From Chlamydia trachomatis (lineage in GTDB: Bacteria; Chlamydiota; Chlamydiia; Chlamydiales; Rhabdochlamydiaceae): a DNA stretch of 39,093 bases. Each line of letters begins with the position of its first letter. The first letter of the stretch is position 1. The notes under the pieces were generated by a model. That model was not told where the DNA came from. It saw only the letters and a program-made list of their open reading frames with translations, and did no database searches. Where the stretch lies: the NCBI GenBank assembly GCA_945898205.1, contig CAMDHO010000019.1, forward strand, positions 1-39,093. The letters are read 5' to 3'. Positions 1-8,573 of the stretch are shown here, in pieces. A program made the translations under genes and the position numbers.

Positions 1-3000
1 TTTGGAAAGTCTTTTGAAGAAAAAGATCCAGCTTGCTTTCGTGTTAAAGAACTAGTTTCCCCCTCTGGGGAAAATTCAGAGCCCATAGTCACCCATCGAT
101 TTTTCTATGACATTCCGAATAAGAAAACGACAGTACTCGATCCGCATGATGTCCCAACAGAATACTACTGGAACGACGATCTCAGACTCATTAAAATCAA
201 CAGATTTGCAAAACAGGGATCTTTATATAATCAAGAACGATTTATCTGGGGAGCTAATGGGTCGAAGGATTCCTCCAACCTTATTTGTAAAATCATCCTC
301 GATGAAAAAGAAAAGCCGATTTCGGCTTTGCGATATACCTATGACTCATATGGGAATGTTGAAAAAGAAACGTTTTATGGGAATCTAACAGGCGAAGGAG
401 ATCCTTTGCAGTTAGATTCCCAAGGATTACTTGTTGAGTCTGCTATTGAGAGTTACTCTAAAGAAAGTTCCTATTCACAAGATGGAAAAAACCGTCTTCT
501 TTTTCAAAAAGAAGAAAACGGCCTTTCTGTATCCTATACATATTTTGGAAACACGCCCCTTCTAGAAACTCAAGTTCAATATGCAGAAGGGATTCCACAA
601 AAACGCAGGCATTATTTATATGATAAACGAGGGATCCTCTATCAAGATACAACAGAAGATCTTCAAGGGAATTTATATATAGTCTTAAACCTTATTAATA
701 AAGATTCTTCATCCCCCCGTAAAAGTCATTCAGTTTATGAATATCCTAAGATTCCCATGGTTATAGATGAAACCTTTGGAAAGGGCCATGCGAATCAATT
801 GCTTAGAAAAACAGTTCTTTCCTATACAGAGGGAGGGAGGGTTTTACAAAAGCAAGTTTTTGATAAAAATGGATCTTTAGGAACATCCGACTCTTATTCA
901 TACTCTAAAGGATGCCTTTCTTCTGAAACCAATATTTTAAACTATAAGGCTACTTCCCACTATGACGCTTTAAATAATCGTATAAGCCATACAGTTTTTG
1001 GAGGGCGATCCTCTACAGAAACTAGATATGACCTTGTCAACCGCCCCTTTTTATCTAAAGAATCAGGAGAAGGCTTGAGCCTTACTCATGAGTGCAAGTA
1101 TAACGCTAAAGGACAAAAAATAGAGTCGTATGACTCCTATCACAACAAAACAGTTTATGAGTATGACTCTTTTGGTCATCCCATAAAAACCTATCTTCCA
1201 TCGGGTGGTGTGACCACTTCTGGATATGACTCTTCTGGCAACTTGATTTCGTTTAAAGATGCCGTCGGTAATAGAACGACAACTCTTTATAATGCCTATG
1301 ACAAACCCCTTCACATTCAGCATCCCAATGGTTATGTTGAAACTTTCTTCTACAACAAAAATGGAACTTTAAAAAGTTATGTGGATCAAGAAGGACTCGA
1401 AACAACTTATACCTATGATGTTTTTGGAAGAGTCTTAAGTAAAAGAACTCCTTTTTCAGAGGAAAGCCTTACATATGACAGTTTCAATATCCTTACAGAA
1501 ACCGATGCAGAAGGACATGTTACTGTCTATGAATATGACTCGCTAGGAAGAAAAATCTTAGAACAAAATGGAGAAGAATCTCTTCAATATGCTTATGATA
1601 GTTTTGGAAGGTTGCATCGAATAACCTCTGGAGATTTTTCTTTACTCAAGTTCTATAATCAACTAGATCAGCTCATAGAAGAAAAGAAGGTAGATGCTTT
1701 AGACCATCCCTTTGAAACTGTCTCATATAAATATGACGCTTCTTGCAATCTAACCTCTACTATAACAGATGTCGATGGAAAACGCTCAGAAATCCGCACT
1801 GAATATGACGCCTTTAATAGAGTAAAGGCTCAAATAGACCCAGAAGGCCATAGCACAACTAGAACATATGACGACCAGAGTCACAAGCTAACTATAACGG
1901 ATCCTTTAGGCCTACAAACTGTTGAATCCTTCAATCCCGAAAATACCATCACTTTTCTTGAAAAATACTCTCCTCAAGGATCCCTTCTTCTTACAGAAAG
2001 CTACTGTTATGATTTAAACCAAAATCTTGTCCAAAAAAAGAGCACAAGTCCCACTCTTGATCAGCCAATTTTGACGTGTTGGGATTATAATGAAATGAAT
2101 GCGCTCATTCTTTTAATAGAAGGAGCTGCTACTCCTGAAGAAAAGACAACTTGTTATTCCTATACACCTAATGGATTGCCATATCAAATTACTAAACCAG
2201 ACGGTGTTATTTTAACCCATACATATACGCCTATTGGAACTCTTGAAGAGCAGATTTCTTCTGATGGAACCATCCACTACAGCTATATCCATGATAAAAT
2301 AGGTCTTTTAAAACAAAGCACCAACCAGCTAACAGGGGATGTTTTTTTTAGATCCTATACGCCGCAGGGCAGGCTTTTAAAAGAAACCTTGCCAGGAGGC
2401 CTTTCCTTTACAAGTTCCTATGATTATATGGGACGAAGAAGCCGGCTAATACTTCCTGATCAGTCCGCTATTTCTTATGACTATGACGCTCTTTATCTTC
2501 GAAGTGTATCCCGATTTAAAAACGGTCAATCCATTTACACCCATAGATACACATCCTACGATCTATCAGGGAATCTCTTAAAAGAAATCCCTATTATAAA
2601 CGTTCCGACCTCTCATCAATATGACGTAGTCGGAAGGCATACACTAATCCATTCTGATTATTTTTCAGAGCAGCTAACAGCCTTTGATGCGGCTGGCAAT
2701 GTTTTAACCAAAAATCGCAATCAACAATCCTTTTCCTACGATTATGATGCTTTATATCAGTTAACCTCTGAAAAAGATCACTCATATGAGTATGACGCTT
2801 TACATAACCGTCTTAAAAAAGATAAAAGCGCATTTACAGTAAACGCACTCAATCAAACCTCTGAGCTGTCTTATAACCTTTCTGGGAATCCCACTTCATG
2901 GAAAGGAAAAAAACTTTCTTACGACGCATTAGATCGCCTTATTTCAGTAGAGGACGCAGAGCAAAAAACCCTATATACCTATGATGCTTTTCATAGACGC

Positions 3001-4242
3001 CTTTCTAAAAAAACATATATAGAAAACTCTCTTACAGCAGATCTGTCTTATCTCTATGACGATCAAAATGAAATCGGAGCCTTTGATAACTTATTACAAA
3101 AGTTTATAGAGGTTCGCATTCTTGGAAACTCTCCTCATGCAGAAATAGGCTCTGCCATTGCCTTAGAGCTTTATGGCAAAATCTACATGCCTATCCATGA
3201 CCTTCAAGGAAACATAGCTGTTCTTATCAACTTCTTAGATGGCTCTTTAGAAAACTACTCTTACTCAGTTTTTGGAGAAGAGGAAAAAATGTCCTCCCTC
3301 CAAAATCCATGGCGTTTTTCTTCTAAACGCGTAGATCCAGAAACAGGATTTGTCTATTACGGTAGAAGATACTATCTTCCAGAGCTGGGTAGATGGCTGA
3401 CTCCGGATCCCCTAGGACTAGAAGCTGGATCTAATCTCTACGCCTTTGTCTTGAATGCTCCCCTTACTCATTTTGATCTCTATGGGCTCATGATGGAGGC
3501 AATAGAGTCTCCGGAGCTTGCAAGCAATCATGTAGTTTTAACTCGTTTTGGTCTTTGTCCCCAGTTTGGGGAAGGGCCGCGTCCTCAAGAATCCAGCACA
3601 TATACTGTGGGGTCGAAAGAAATACCCAATTGCTTTAGTATCTTTATTAATGGAATTGAGACGAATTTACAAGAATCTAAAAATTATGCCAAAATCATTA
3701 GTGACCATGGAGACGGAATGAAAGTACACGGGATCCACAATGTGGCAACGCTTTCATCTGCCGCTTTAGGAGTGTTTGGAAAGCAAAGAATGGCTTCAGA
3801 TCTCTTAGCAACAACTTGTAAAAGATTTCTTGATCTCTATCCAAAAGGAAACCAAAAAGCATTTATCACCTGTCATAGCGATGGAGCTACTCTCGTGTAT
3901 CAGTATTTAAAAAGGTGGGACTCAGATATCCAGCAACGATTTATGGTCTTGGCTATAGCACCGGCCACAATCATTTCAAAAGAAATTTGCTTTAAATCGA
4001 ATAATTACATGAGCAAAAGAGATTTTATTCCTTTAATGCGCTGCGCAGGAGCTTTAGTTTGCTATGGGCCTATCCAAGATCACTTTTTTCCTAATTACTC
4101 CTTAAAGCATTTTAATGAATTAAAGTTTCTATCCCCACATAAAGGAACAAAGTTGATTGATCATAATTTTGATAGTCCTACTTTTAAAAATGAGATTAAA
4201 AATTCTACCGAAAAATATTTTAAACTAAATGGAGAGCTCTAA
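1..4242 (+). CDS. RHS-repeat polymorphic toxin with C-terminal alpha/beta-hydrolase-like domain (5' end outside window)
   Basis: The reading frame is open from base 1, so the gene starts upstream; at least 1,413 residues are present. Most of the protein is YD repeats (recurrent YDSFG, YDALG and YEYDS motifs), which in RHS proteins build a hollow cocoon around the toxin. The core ends with a DPLGL (3406) and DLYGL (3475-3489) pair, the spacing of the aspartyl self-cleavage site that separates cocoon and payload. The payload of about 250 residues begins near 3490. It has a C-H-S-D-G nucleophile elbow (Ser codon 3877-3879), a following hydrophobic strand with APA, a later KRDFIPL acidic segment and a late HNFD. 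It resembles the chlamydial DUF687 family and alpha/beta hydrolases, so a lipase or esterase is inferred, not shown. The stop codon overlaps the next start (TAATG), coupling it to the lipoprotein array. Confidence 0.88.
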   Translation, partial: FGKSFEEKDPACFRVKELVSPSGENSEPIVTHRFFYDIPNKKTTVLDPHDVPTEYYWNDDLRLIKINRFAKQGSLYNQERFIWGANGSKDSSNLICKIILDEKEKPISALRYTYDSYGNVEKETFYGNLTGEGDPLQLDSQGLLVESAIESYSKESSYSQDGKNRLLFQKEENGLSVSYTYFGNTPLLETQVQYAEGIPQKRRHYLYDKRGILYQDTTEDLQGNLYIVLNLINKDSSSPRKSHSVYEYPKIPMVIDETFGKGHANQLLRKTVLSYTEGGRVLQKQVFDKNGSLGTSDSYSYSKGCLSSETNILNYKATSHYDALNNRISHTVFGGRSSTETRYDLVNRPFLSKESGEGLSLTHECKYNAKGQKIESYDSYHNKTVYEYDSFGHPIKTYLPSGGVTTSGYDSSGNLISFKDAVGNRTTTLYNAYDKPLHIQHPNGYVETFFYNKNGTLKSYVDQEGLETTYTYDVFGRVLSKRTPFSEESLTYDSFNILTETDAEGHVTVYEYDSLGRKILEQNGEESLQYAYDSFGRLHRITSGDFSLLKFYNQLDQLIEEKKVDALDHPFETVSYKYDASCNLTSTITDVDGKRSEIRTEYDAFNRVKAQIDPEGHSTTRTYDDQSHKLTITDPLGLQTVESFNPENTITFLEKYSPQGSLLLTESYCYDLNQNLVQKKSTSPTLDQPILTCWDYNEMNALILLIEGAATPEEKTTCYSYTPNGLPYQITKPDGVILTHTYTPIGTLEEQISSDGTIHYSYIHDKIGLLKQSTNQLTGDVFFRSYTPQGRLLKETLPGGLSFTSSYDYMGRRSRLILPDQSAISYDYDALYLRSVSRFKNGQSIYTHRYTSYDLSGNLLKEIPIINVPTSHQYDVVGRHTLIHSDYFSEQLTAFDAAGNVLTKNRNQQSFSYDYDALYQLTSEKDHSYEYDALHNRLKKDKSAFTVNALNQTSELSYNLSGNPTSWKGKKLSYDALDRLISVEDAEQKTLYTYDAFHRRLSKKTYIENSLTADLSYLYDDQNEIGAFDNLLQKFIEVRILGNSPHAEIGSAIALELYGKIYMPIHDLQGNIAVLINFLDGSLENYSYSVFGEEEKMSSLQNPWRFSSKRVDPETGFVYYGRRYYLPELGRWLTPDPLGLEAGSNLYAFVLNAPLTHFDLYGLMMEAIESPELASNHVVLTRFGLCPQFGEGPRPQESSTYTVGSKEIPNCFSIFINGIETNLQESKNYAKIISDHGDGMKVHGIHNVATLSSAALGVFGKQRMASDLLATTCKRFLDLYPKGNQKAFITCHSDGATLVYQYLKRWDSDIQQRFMVLAIAPATIISKEICFKSNNYMSKRDFIPLMRCAGALVCYGPIQDHFFPNYSLKHFNELKFLSPHKGTKLIDHNFDSPTFKNEIKNSTEKYFKLNGEL

Positions 4243-4763
4243 TGGGATTAAAAAAAACTTCTTTTATTTCTATTTTGTTTTTTTTAATGATGGGATGTGT
4301 CCAATACTCGAGCCATGAAATCTTAGCCGATAGAATAATCAATCAGACCTCTAACCAGTTAGAAAAAGAAAAAGATTTAGTCTGCTCTGGAACTGGAGGG
4401 CAAATGATGGGAGACATTCAAGTAATGGACATCTCATTTCAATATTTTCATCTAGTAAATCTTGAAGAAGCCAGAGAACTTCTTGTGTATGTAATCCGAA
4501 CCTTTTTGAAAAACATCAACGATAATAAAGAAATACGGCCCTATTTACATAACTATCCATTTACTACAAAAAACATAGAAATAACGATATGGAGTTACCA
4601 ACCGGATGGGTATGAGCCCGCTCAAGGGAAGATACAATGTCTTGCGCTTGAAAATGGGATGCTAAAATATAAGCTTGTTGCTCCTAGCGAATTCGCTACT
4701 TGGCCGATTTTGCATAAAGAAACTTATGAAGAAGCTTTAAAGGTTTTAGCAGAAAAACCATGA
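4242..4763 (+). CDS. small lipoprotein, array copy 1 (putative RHS immunity protein)
   Basis: This 173-residue protein has a short basic, hydrophobic signal peptide ending in a lipobox-like FLMMGC, so it should be a lipoprotein exposed to the periplasm. The mature part carries the family core: QLEKEKDL, GQMMGDIQ, YFHLVNLEE, a helix ending in FLKNIND, RPYLHNYPFTTKNIEI, PDGYEPAQG and a C-terminal ETYEEALKVLAEKP. I do not recognise a named family. Its start overlaps the stop of the RHS gene by one base, and five paralogues follow. Position directly behind an RHS toxin and tandem duplication suggest an immunity protein; the lipoprotein form would suit protection against a lipase acting at the envelope. 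That role is inferred from context only. Confidence 0.75.
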   Translation: MGLKKTSFISILFFLMMGCVQYSSHEILADRIINQTSNQLEKEKDLVCSGTGGQMMGDIQVMDISFQYFHLVNLEEARELLVYVIRTFLKNINDNKEIRPYLHNYPFTTKNIEITIWSYQPDGYEPAQGKIQCLALENGMLKYKLVAPSEFATWPILHKETYEEALKVLAEKP

Positions 4764-5280
4764 GATTAAAAAAAACTGCTTTTATTTCTGTTTTGTTTTT
4801 TTTATGATGGGATGTTCTCAGATAGAAGACTATGAAGTCTTAGCAGATGGGGTAATCAATCAAACTACAAACCAGTTAGAAAAAGAGAAAGATCTGTTCT
4901 GTGTTGGAACTGGAGGGCAAATGATGGGAGATATTCAAGCTATGGAAATCGTACTTCAATATTTCCATCTAGTGAATCTCGAAGAATCTAGAGAACTTCT
5001 TGTGCATGCAATCCGAATTTTTTTAAAAAACATCAACGACAATAAAGAACTAAGGCCTTACTTACATAACTATCCATTTACTACAAAAAACATAGAAATA
5101 ATGATATGGATACTTCAGCCTGATGGGAATTATCCTCCTCAAGGAAGCATTGAATTCATCGCGCTAAAAAAAAATATTCTCAGTTATAAACTTGTAGAAC
5201 CAGCCAAGTTTGCTGACTGGCCAATTCTTCACGAGGAAACTTATGAAGAAGCTTTAAAGGTTTTAGCAGAAAAACCATGA
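4760..5280 (+). pseudogene. lipoprotein array copy 2, frameshifted in the signal peptide
   Basis: The leader begins with ATG at 4760 (overlapping the previous stop, ATGA) and is nearly identical to the leaders of copies 1 and 3. After the T8 run (4796-4803) there is ATGATGG where intact copies have AATGATGG, so one A is missing. The leader frame hits TGA at once, while the mature protein is open from ATG 4804 to 5280 (158 residues, MMGCSQIED onward) without a signal peptide. The body is otherwise complete and close to copies 3 and 4. Either the copy is inactive, or initiation at 4804 gives a cytoplasmic form, or slippage on T8 (adding one T) restores the lipoprotein. Copy 6 carries the same lesion. 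Confidence 0.7.
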
Positions 5281-5798
5281 GATTAAAAAAAACTTCTTTT
5301 ATTTCTATTTTGTTTTTTTTAATGATAGGATGTTCTCAGGCGGAAGATTATCCAACTTTAGCAAGGCAAGTCCGATCGCAAACTGCCAACCAGTTAGAAA
5401 AAGAAAGAGATCTGTTCTGCGTTGGAACTGGGGGGCAAATGATGGGAGACATTCAAGCGATAGAACTTGAATTTCAATATTTTCATCTAGTGAATCTCGA
5501 AGAATCTAGAGAACTTCTTGTGCATGCAATCCGAACTTTTTTAAAAAACATCAACGACAATAAAGAACTAAGGCCTTACTTACATAACTATCCATTTACT
5601 ACAAAAAATATAGAAATAACAATATGGATACTTCAGCCAGATGGCCATTATCCCCCTCAAGGAGACATAAAATGCATTTATCTTGAAGATGGAACTCTAA
5701 AATATGAACTTGTTGCACCTGAAAAATTTACTCCTCGTCCAGTACTTCACGAAGAAACTTATGAAGAAGCTTTAAAGGTTTTAGCAGAAAAACCATGA
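5277..5798 (+). CDS. small lipoprotein, array copy 3 (putative RHS immunity protein)
   Basis: This 173-residue protein has an intact signal peptide and lipobox (LMIGC). It starts with an ATGA overlap on copy 2 and ends with an ATGA overlap into copy 4. The central block (GQMMGDIQ, YFHLVNLEESRELLVHAIRT, NINDNKELRPYLHNYPFTT) is almost identical to copies 2 and 4. The residues just after the lipid cysteine and the C-terminal third (KCIYLEDGTLKYELVAPEKF) differ, so variation is concentrated at the ends of the mature domain. In known immunity arrays such variable surfaces decide which toxin is bound; here that is an inference. Confidence 0.75.
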   Translation: MRLKKTSFISILFFLMIGCSQAEDYPTLARQVRSQTANQLEKERDLFCVGTGGQMMGDIQAIELEFQYFHLVNLEESRELLVHAIRTFLKNINDNKELRPYLHNYPFTTKNIEITIWILQPDGHYPPQGDIKCIYLEDGTLKYELVAPEKFTPRPVLHEETYEEALKVLAEKP

Positions 5799-6316
5799 GA
5801 TTAATGAAAAACACATTTATTACTGTTTTTTTTGCTTTAATGTTTGGATGTTCTCAAGCAGAAGACTATCCAACTTTAGCAAGGCAAGTCCGATCACAAA
5901 CTACAAACCAGTTAGAAAAAGAAAAAAATCTGTTCTGTGTTGGAACTGGAGGGCAAATGATGGGGGATATTCAAGCTATGGAAATCGTATTTCAATATTT
6001 CCATCTAGTGAATCTCGAAGAATCTAGAGAACTTCTTGTGCATGCAATCCGAACTTTTTTTAAAAACATCAACGACAATAAAGAACTAAGGCCTTACTTA
6101 CATAACTATCCATTTACTACAAAAAACATAGAAATAATGATATGGATACTTCAGTCTGATGGGAATTATCCTCCTCAAGGAAGCATTGAATTCATCGCGC
6201 TAAAAAAAAATATTCTCAGTTATAAACTTGTACAACCAGCCAAGTTTGCTGACTGGCCAATTCTTCACGAGGAAACTTATGAAGAAGCTTTAAAGGTTTT
6301 AGCAGAAAAACTATGA
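5795..6316 (+). CDS. small lipoprotein, array copy 4 (putative RHS immunity protein)
   Basis: This 173-residue protein has the leader MRLMKNTFITVFFALMFGC, a different leader type shared with copy 5, and a lipobox at LMFGC. The mature body mixes sources: the first residues (SQAEDYPTLARQVRSQT) match copy 3, while the C-terminal part (SIEFIALKKNILSYKLV) matches copy 2. That mosaic is good evidence for recombination or gene conversion between copies. It is coupled to both neighbours by ATGA overlaps. Confidence 0.75.
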   Translation: MRLMKNTFITVFFALMFGCSQAEDYPTLARQVRSQTTNQLEKEKNLFCVGTGGQMMGDIQAMEIVFQYFHLVNLEESRELLVHAIRTFFKNINDNKELRPYLHNYPFTTKNIEIMIWILQSDGNYPPQGSIEFIALKKNILSYKLVQPAKFADWPILHEETYEEALKVLAEKL

Positions 6317-6849
6317 GATTAATGAAAAACACATTTATTTCGGCTACCGTATGCTTAATCCTTTCTTGTTGTGAAATTCCAAATCATACAAGTCCAAGAT
6401 ATGTAACATTGTCAGATGAAATACTTCATCAAACCGCCCAACAACTAGAAAAAGAAAGAGAATTAATCCCTATAGGAAACATGGGGCAAATGATGGGAGA
6501 CATTCAAGCTGTAGGGCTTGAATTTCAATATTTTCATCTAGTAAATCTCGAAGAATCTAGAAAGCTTCTTGTATATGCAATTCAAATATTTTTAAAAAAT
6601 ATTAACGGTAATAAGGAAATACGTCCTTATTTACATGAATATCCTTTTAATACAAAAAACATAGAAATAACGATATGGATCTACCAACCAGATGGTTATG
6701 AGCCGGCCCCTGGAAATATACAATGCGTTACTCTTAGAAGCAATACACTTTTATATAAGATTGCTACACTTAATAAATCGGGTGACTGGCCAATTCTTCA
6801 CGAAGAAACTTATGAAGAAGCTTTAAAGGTTTTAGCAGAAAAACCATGA
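6313..6849 (+). CDS. small lipoprotein, array copy 5, the most divergent (putative RHS immunity protein)
   Basis: This 178-residue protein is the most diverged member. Its leader is MRLMKNTFISATVCLILSC, followed by a second cysteine and an N-terminal insertion (EIPNHTSPRYVTLSDEIL) not seen in the others. The family core is kept (QLEKERELI, GQMMGDIQAVGLEFQYFHLV, RPYLHEYPF, PDGYEPAPG), and the last 20 or so residues are identical to the other copies. It overlaps copy 4 and copy 6 by ATGA. It could protect against a different toxin variant; nothing in the window shows which. Confidence 0.75.
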   Translation: MRLMKNTFISATVCLILSCCEIPNHTSPRYVTLSDEILHQTAQQLEKERELIPIGNMGQMMGDIQAVGLEFQYFHLVNLEESRKLLVYAIQIFLKNINGNKEIRPYLHEYPFNTKNIEITIWIYQPDGYEPAPGNIQCVTLRSNTLLYKIATLNKSGDWPILHEETYEEALKVLAEKP

Positions 6850-7132
6850 GATTAAAAAAAACTGCTTTTATTTCTGTTTTGTTTTTTTTATGATGGGATG
6901 TGTCCAATACTCGAGCCATGAAATCTTAGCCGATAGAATAATCAATCAGACCTCTAACCAGTTAGAAAAAGAAAAAGATTTATTATGCGTTGGAACTGGA
7001 GGGCAAATGATGGGAGATATTCAGTTAATGAGAATGTCATTTCAATATTTCCATCTAGTAAATCTTGAAGAATCTAGAGATCTGCTTGTGTACGCAATCC
7101 TCTTCAAGGCGGTGATGTGCTGTGTTCTATAA
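6846..7132 (+). pseudogene. lipoprotein array copy 6, frameshifted leader and internal deletion
   Basis: The leader (from ATG 6846) carries the same missing A after a T8 run (6882-6889) as copy 2, so the mature frame reopens only at ATG 6890. The body matches copy 1 at the start (VQYSSHEILADRIINQTSN), then stops matching after RDLLVYAI. The following bases (about 7099-7125, CCTCTTCAAGGCGGTGAT) resemble the PPQG-coding region of the other copies in another frame. A deletion of roughly 40 codons with loss of frame is therefore likely. The remaining ORF ends at 7132 with LFKAVMCCVL, unrelated to the family. Confidence 0.75.
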
Positions 7133-7247
7133 CGTCGATAGTGCAAATAGTCCAAATAGTCCAGTTTATCTGGACATTGGGGGAATTTGCATAGATGCCA
7201 TAAATTAAAATAGTATAAGATGCTACTTATCGTTCTAGAGGTTCTTT
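7133..7247. other. short intergenic region with a 9-bp direct repeat and a small hairpin
   Basis: CAAATAGTC occurs twice in direct succession (7144-7152 and 7153-7161). It is followed by a perfect 6-bp stem GTCCAG/CTGGAC with loop TTTAT (7159-7175). No T-run follows, so I would not call it an intrinsic terminator. An AGAGG ribosome-binding site lies just before the ATG at 7248. Confidence 0.4.
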
Positions 7248-8573
7248 ATGCTAGCAATGCTTTTCCAAGATCATAAAAAGCTTCCAGCTATTTGGATAGA
7301 AAAAAAGAGCCTTACTTATCAAGAGCTCTTTGTTAAAATAGAGATTCTTGCTTTGAGTTTGACTCAACAGGGGATTAACTCTAGGCACCGAGTTGCTTTT
7401 ATAGCTGAAACGAATCTAGATTCCATTTTACTTTTTTATGCTTTGCTTAAAATTGGGGCAAGTCCGTGCTTGTTGAGTACAAGAATTCCTGTAGAGAAAA
7501 TTCCTGATTATCTTAAACAGTCTCAGTCCTCGTTTTTTTTAGATTGTAAAACGCATTCAGTGCAACAGTGTGCAGTAAATATAGATCCAAAAGAAAATGC
7601 CATTCTTATTTTTACATCAGGAAGCTCGGGAGTTCCTAAGTTAGTTTCTTTAAAAGTAGAGCATTTTTTAGCAAATGCACAAGGAGCAACTTCAAGATTA
7701 TGTCTTACTAAAGAAAGTTGTTATCTGCTGACAGTTCCCTTATTTCATGTGAGCGGTCTTACTATTCTTTTTCGTTCTTTAATAGTTGGAAGTTCGATAG
7801 CCTTTACTTCAAATCTTTTAGAGGGCCATGCATTAGCTTCTCATATTTCGTTAGTTCCTACGCAACTTATTAGAGTTTTAGAAAAAGACTGCTTTTTTCC
7901 TCATTTAAAATGTGCTTTGGTTGGAGGCGCTCAGATTTCTGATAGTCTTGTTCAAAGCGCTCTTCACAAAAAAATCCCAATATGTCTTACCTACGGGATG
8001 ACGGAAATGGCTTCTCAAATCACCATGACTTCTTTAGGAGATCCGCTTTTACCTATACATATGGGAAAGCCATTAGCAGGCAGGGAGGTGACGCTAGCAT
8101 CAGATGGAGAGATTTTAGTGAAAGGTACATCTCTTTTTTTAGGGTATGACTCTTTATTAGGAGTTCAAAAAACATTACAGGACGGGAACTGGTTTGCAAC
8201 CGGAGATCGAGGGGCTTGGGACAAGAAATTTAATTTAGAATATAAGGGGAGAAAGGATAATTTGTTTATTTCTGGAGGCGAGAATATCTACCCAGAATCT
8301 ATAGAAGAAGCGTTAGGGACAATTCCCGGGGTTCTTCAGGCGATTGTTGTTCCTTTAGAGGATAGGGAATTCGGTCAAAGACCGGTAGCTTTTATTCATA
8401 TGCAAAATAAAATGCTGAATAAGGCAGAGTTTCACGAGAAACTCTCTGCTCTTCTTCCCAGGTTTAGTTTACCTATTCATTTTTTGCCATTTCCTTTGGG
8501 ATTAGTAGCCAAGAGCTTTAAACTCAAAAGGTCGGAATTGAAAATGTGGCTACAAAGTAATTTCCTTCAGTAA
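7248..8573 (+). CDS. menE: O-succinylbenzoate-CoA ligase-like acyl-CoA synthetase
   Basis: This is a 441-residue ANL-superfamily adenylating enzyme. The AMP-binding P-loop is ILIFTSGSSGVPKLV; then come YGMTEMASQI (A5), GDRGAW (A7) and YKGRKDNLFISGGENIYPE (A8 hinge). Near the C-terminus VAKSFKLKRSEL supplies a candidate catalytic lysine. Length and the GGENIYPESIEEAL pattern fit MenE, which activates o-succinylbenzoate with CoA in classical menaquinone synthesis. The minus-strand gene converging on it is a hotdog thioesterase that could act two steps later, which supports the assignment. Other short acyl-CoA ligases cannot be excluded. AGAGG precedes the ATG. The 3' end overlaps the neighbour by 24 bp. 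Confidence 0.75.
   Translation: MLAMLFQDHKKLPAIWIEKKSLTYQELFVKIEILALSLTQQGINSRHRVAFIAETNLDSILLFYALLKIGASPCLLSTRIPVEKIPDYLKQSQSSFFLDCKTHSVQQCAVNIDPKENAILIFTSGSSGVPKLVSLKVEHFLANAQGATSRLCLTKESCYLLTVPLFHVSGLTILFRSLIVGSSIAFTSNLLEGHALASHISLVPTQLIRVLEKDCFFPHLKCALVGGAQISDSLVQSALHKKIPICLTYGMTEMASQITMTSLGDPLLPIHMGKPLAGREVTLASDGEILVKGTSLFLGYDSLLGVQKTLQDGNWFATGDRGAWDKKFNLEYKGRKDNLFISGGENIYPESIEEALGTIPGVLQAIVVPLEDREFGQRPVAFIHMQNKMLNKAEFHEKLSALLPRFSLPIHFLPFPLGLVAKSFKLKRSELKMWLQSNFLQ

Larger units (their letters stand above)
4242..7132 (+). repeat. tandem array of six paralogous lipoprotein genes
   Basis: There are six direct copies with a period of 517-537 bp. Each junction has the same form: a C-terminal LAEKP (or LAEKL) codon block, then an ATGA stop/start overlap and AGATTA at the next leader. 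Copies share long identical DNA stretches but recombine in patches. The constant 3' end and 5' leader are ideal substrates for unequal crossing-over, so copy number is probably unstable. Confidence 0.9.

Noticed and set aside
107-388. 93-codon ORF overlapping the start of the RHS frame
   Set aside because: The RHS frame is open from base 1 with YD-repeat sequence; this ORF is an out-of-frame shadow.
4242-7132. CRISPR-like periodicity
   Set aside because: The period of about 520 bp corresponds to whole paralogous genes with overlapping starts, not short repeats and spacers.
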